The notes beneath the pieces were generated by a model. It worked only from the letters and a program-made list of their open reading frames with translations, did no database searches and was not told the origin of the DNA. Shown here in pieces: positions 42,354-44,068 of a stretch of 44,068 nucleotides of DNA (position 1 is its first letter; every line of letters starts with the position of its first letter). This DNA comes from Actinopolymorpha alba DSM 45243. GTDB lineage: Bacteria; Actinomycetota; Actinomycetes; Propionibacteriales; Actinopolymorphaceae. Position numbers and translations under genes: made by a program. Location of the stretch: the NCBI RefSeq assembly GCF_000373925.1, contig NZ_KB892788.1:1-44068 (forward strand), given 5' to 3'.

Positions 42354-43434
42354 TCAACCCTGGGCGACAGCGGTGCGCTGGTGGCGTTGGAGGAGGTGTG
42401 CGCGGAGGGTGGCGGCGTCATTGCCCACCCAACCGAGAAGTGCGGATCCACGGTGACGTTGGTATGGCAGGCCGAGGTAATACAGGCCAGAGATCGGGCT
42501 GATGCCGTGGGTGTGTCGTGGCCATCCGGTGGTGGCGATGGCGTCGGGGACGGTCAGCCAGTTGTAGTCGGGTCGGTAGCCGGTGGCCCAGATCACTGTG
42601 GATGCGGTGATCTCGTGGCCGTCGACGGTGCGTATCTGGCTTTGATTCGCGAACGTGACGGCGGTCGACGATCTTGACACCACGGCGTTTGAGCCGGCGG
42701 AGGTTCGTGCCGATAAGTGGGTCGCGTTCGCGGATCCGCCGCCCGAGCCAACCCTCAGCAGGTGCCCGCATGACGCCGAGACGATCCAGCCAGGTGAACA
42801 CGTCGCGACCGAGAACGCGCTGCGGAATCGCGGGTTGACGGCTTCCCACGGCCAGTGTCACGGGGCGGAGTTTGGACAACTCCTCAGCGATCTGGAGGCC
42901 GGAGTTGCCAGCCCCGATAACGAGCGTTGGGCCTTCGGGAAGCTGGGCGGGGCTGCGGTAGTCATTGGTGTGAATCTGGGTGACGTCGGACGCCAGATTC
43001 CGGGCCATGGCTGGGATTGCTGGTTGCTGGAATGGTCCGGTCGCTACCACGACGGCCTGAGCGGAATAGGACCCGTGCTCGGTGATCGCCTCGAATCGGC
43101 CGTCAGCACCGTGGCGTAATTTCCGTACGCTCGTGCCGAGTCGGATCGGCAGCCCGAAGTCTTCGGCGTAGCCGGTGAGATAGTCGGCGACTCCGTCCTT
43201 GGACGGATAGTGGTCGGCCGGTGCGGGAAAAGGGCGGCCGGGTAGGCCGCTGTGGCGGGCGGAGGTAAACAACCGTAGTGAGTCCCACCGGCGCCGCCAG
43301 GATCCGCCCACCGCCGTACCAGCTTCGACGATCAGGAAATCCTTGCCTGCTTGGCGGAGCTCGTAGCCAATGGCAAGCCCGGCTTGACCGGCGCCGACGA
43401 CAAGGACATCGACGTCGGCGGAATCAGCCGTCAT
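42354..43434 (-). pseudogene. flavin-containing monooxygenase (FMO/Baeyer-Villiger type) with a frameshift
   Basis: From ATG 43434 the FAD site VLVVGAGQAGLAIGYEL comes first, followed by GGSWRRRWDSLRLFT and the NADP site LVIGAGNSGLQIAEEL. At about 42675, after RRGVKIVDR, the frame is lost. One frame over it resumes as TVDGHEITASTVIWATGYRP and ends LQRHQRTAVAQ at 42354. The total is 3n+1 bases, so one base has been gained (true mutation or sequencing error). The ATGYRP motif is intact. The whole gene would make about 359 residues, a normal length for this putative flavoprotein family. Confidence 0.8.
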
Positions 43435-43489
43435 CGCGGTAAACCTCCGGTATCAAAAGGCCAGGCAGGCTGCGGAAATCTCCCACGCC

Positions 43490-44068
43490 CTAGGCGTGTA
43501 GGGGGTGTTCGTGGTCGGAGTGTCCGGAGGGTTCGACTTGGAGGGTTGAGTGTTCGAGGTCGAAGTGTCCGGTGAGGCAGGTTTGGAGTTTGTCGAGGAT
43601 TTGTGGGGCGTGGCCGTCTTGGAAGCATCCGGTGTCCAGGACGATGTGGGCGGTGAGGATGGGTAGGCCGGAGGTGACGGTGTGGACGTGGAGGTCGTGG
43701 ACGTCTTGTACGTGGTCGACTTGGAGGAGGTGGCGGCGGATTTCGTTGAGGTCGACTTGGGTGGGTGCGGCTTCGAGGAGGATGTTGACGGCTTCGCGTA
43801 GGAGGCGGATGGCGCGGGGGAGGATGACGAGTCCGATGACGATGGAGACGAGTGCGTCGGCGCGTAGGAATCCGGTGGTCGCGATCACTCCCGCGGCGAT
43901 GAGGACGCCGACAGAGGTGAGGGTGTCGGTGGTGACTTCGAGGAACGCGCCGCGCATGTTGAGGCTGGCGTCTCGTGCGCGGAAGAGTAGTGCGACTCCG
44001 ATGAGGTTGCCGGTGAGGCCGATGAGGGCGAAGAGTGCCATCCCTGCGGGTTCGACCGGCGTCGGTTC
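43490..44068 (-). CDS. cation diffusion facilitator (CDF), C-terminal part (runs off the window)
   Basis: 193 codons are visible, with the N-terminus outside the window. Membrane helices are NLIGVALLFRARDASLNMRG, LTSVGVLIAAGVIATTGF and LVSIVIGLVILPRAIRLL. A cytoplasmic ferredoxin-like domain follows: VQDVHDLHVHTVTSGLPILTAH. The tail is His-rich (HSDHEHPLHA). TxDTLTSVGVL, next to FRARDASLNMRGAFLEV, is where CDF proteins bind the transported Zn2+ or Co2+. Codon use (many CAA and CTC) differs somewhat from the neighbours. Confidence 0.85.
   Translation of the reverse strand, partial: EPTPVEPAGMALFALIGLTGNLIGVALLFRARDASLNMRGAFLEVTTDTLTSVGVLIAAGVIATTGFLRADALVSIVIGLVILPRAIRLLREAVNILLEAAPTQVDLNEIRRHLLQVDHVQDVHDLHVHTVTSGLPILTAHIVLDTGCFQDGHAPQILDKLQTCLTGHFDLEHSTLQVEPSGHSDHEHPLHA

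Overview
The window is high-GC actinobacterial chromosomal DNA. The main indicators are strong G/C-ending codon bias, frequent GTG starts, Shine-Dalgarno sites of the AAGGAGG type, mycothiol-dependent MDMPI/TIGR03086-family proteins, and hairpin terminators without a T-tract. A Propionibacteriales-like soil actinomycete such as Kribbella would fit, but that placement is inference. No rRNA, tRNA, CRISPR array, intact transposase or phage module was found.

Layout. 0-5 kb: minus-strand metabolic genes (a partial alpha/beta hydrolase, a METTL25-like methyltransferase, an APH-fold phosphotransferase, a PHP-domain phosphatase), a decayed aldo/keto reductase, and an MDMPI-family protein. 5-10 kb: a DUF2975 membrane protein with an Xre regulator behind a palindromic operator, then two overlapping ABC half-exporters closed by a strong terminator. 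10-15 kb: a deleted RibD-type reductase, a hydroxypyruvate isomerase homologue, copy 1 of an unrecognised small zinc-ribbon protein, a NarL-type two-component system, and a beta-propeller plus aldo/keto reductase operon. 15-21 kb: one giant single-chain acyl-CoA carboxylase of about 1860 residues carrying biotin carboxylase, biotin carrier and carboxyltransferase domains. 21-23 kb: a translationally coupled methyltransferase and phosphotransferase pair. 23-31 kb: prolyl iminopeptidase, a MerR-controlled DoxX operon, a TetR-controlled DHA2 exporter with two visible operators, and an ArsR/SRPBCC/TIGR03086 operon. 31-37 kb: an O-antigen-ligase-like membrane protein, a graveyard of gene fragments, zinc-ribbon copy 2, a RibD-type reductase and an AraC regulator. 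37-40.2 kb: a catabolic operon (AraC-type regulator with a beta-rich C-terminus, D-2-hydroxyacid dehydrogenase, amidohydrolase) whose distal end is a deletion chimera of an antibiotic-biosynthesis monooxygenase and a fumarylacetoacetate hydrolase. 40.3-44 kb: a DHA2 exporter fused to a winged-helix domain, a frameshifted flavin monooxygenase and a partial cation diffusion facilitator.

Two features stand out. First, the region holds many broken genes: at least nine remnants are readable (AKR, RibD, metallo-beta-lactamase fold, PPOX, NAD(P)-binding, GlxA-like, Uma2-like, ABM/FAH, FMO). Second, repeated structures sit around them. The two zinc-ribbon genes are direct paralogues about 23 kb apart whose differences are mostly synonymous or in-frame. 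A palindromic element of about 60 bp occurs twice in inverted orientation, about 13.4 kb apart, and each copy has the same 14-mer nearby. The zinc-ribbon family is the best candidate for something undescribed. Its function cannot be read from sequence alone.
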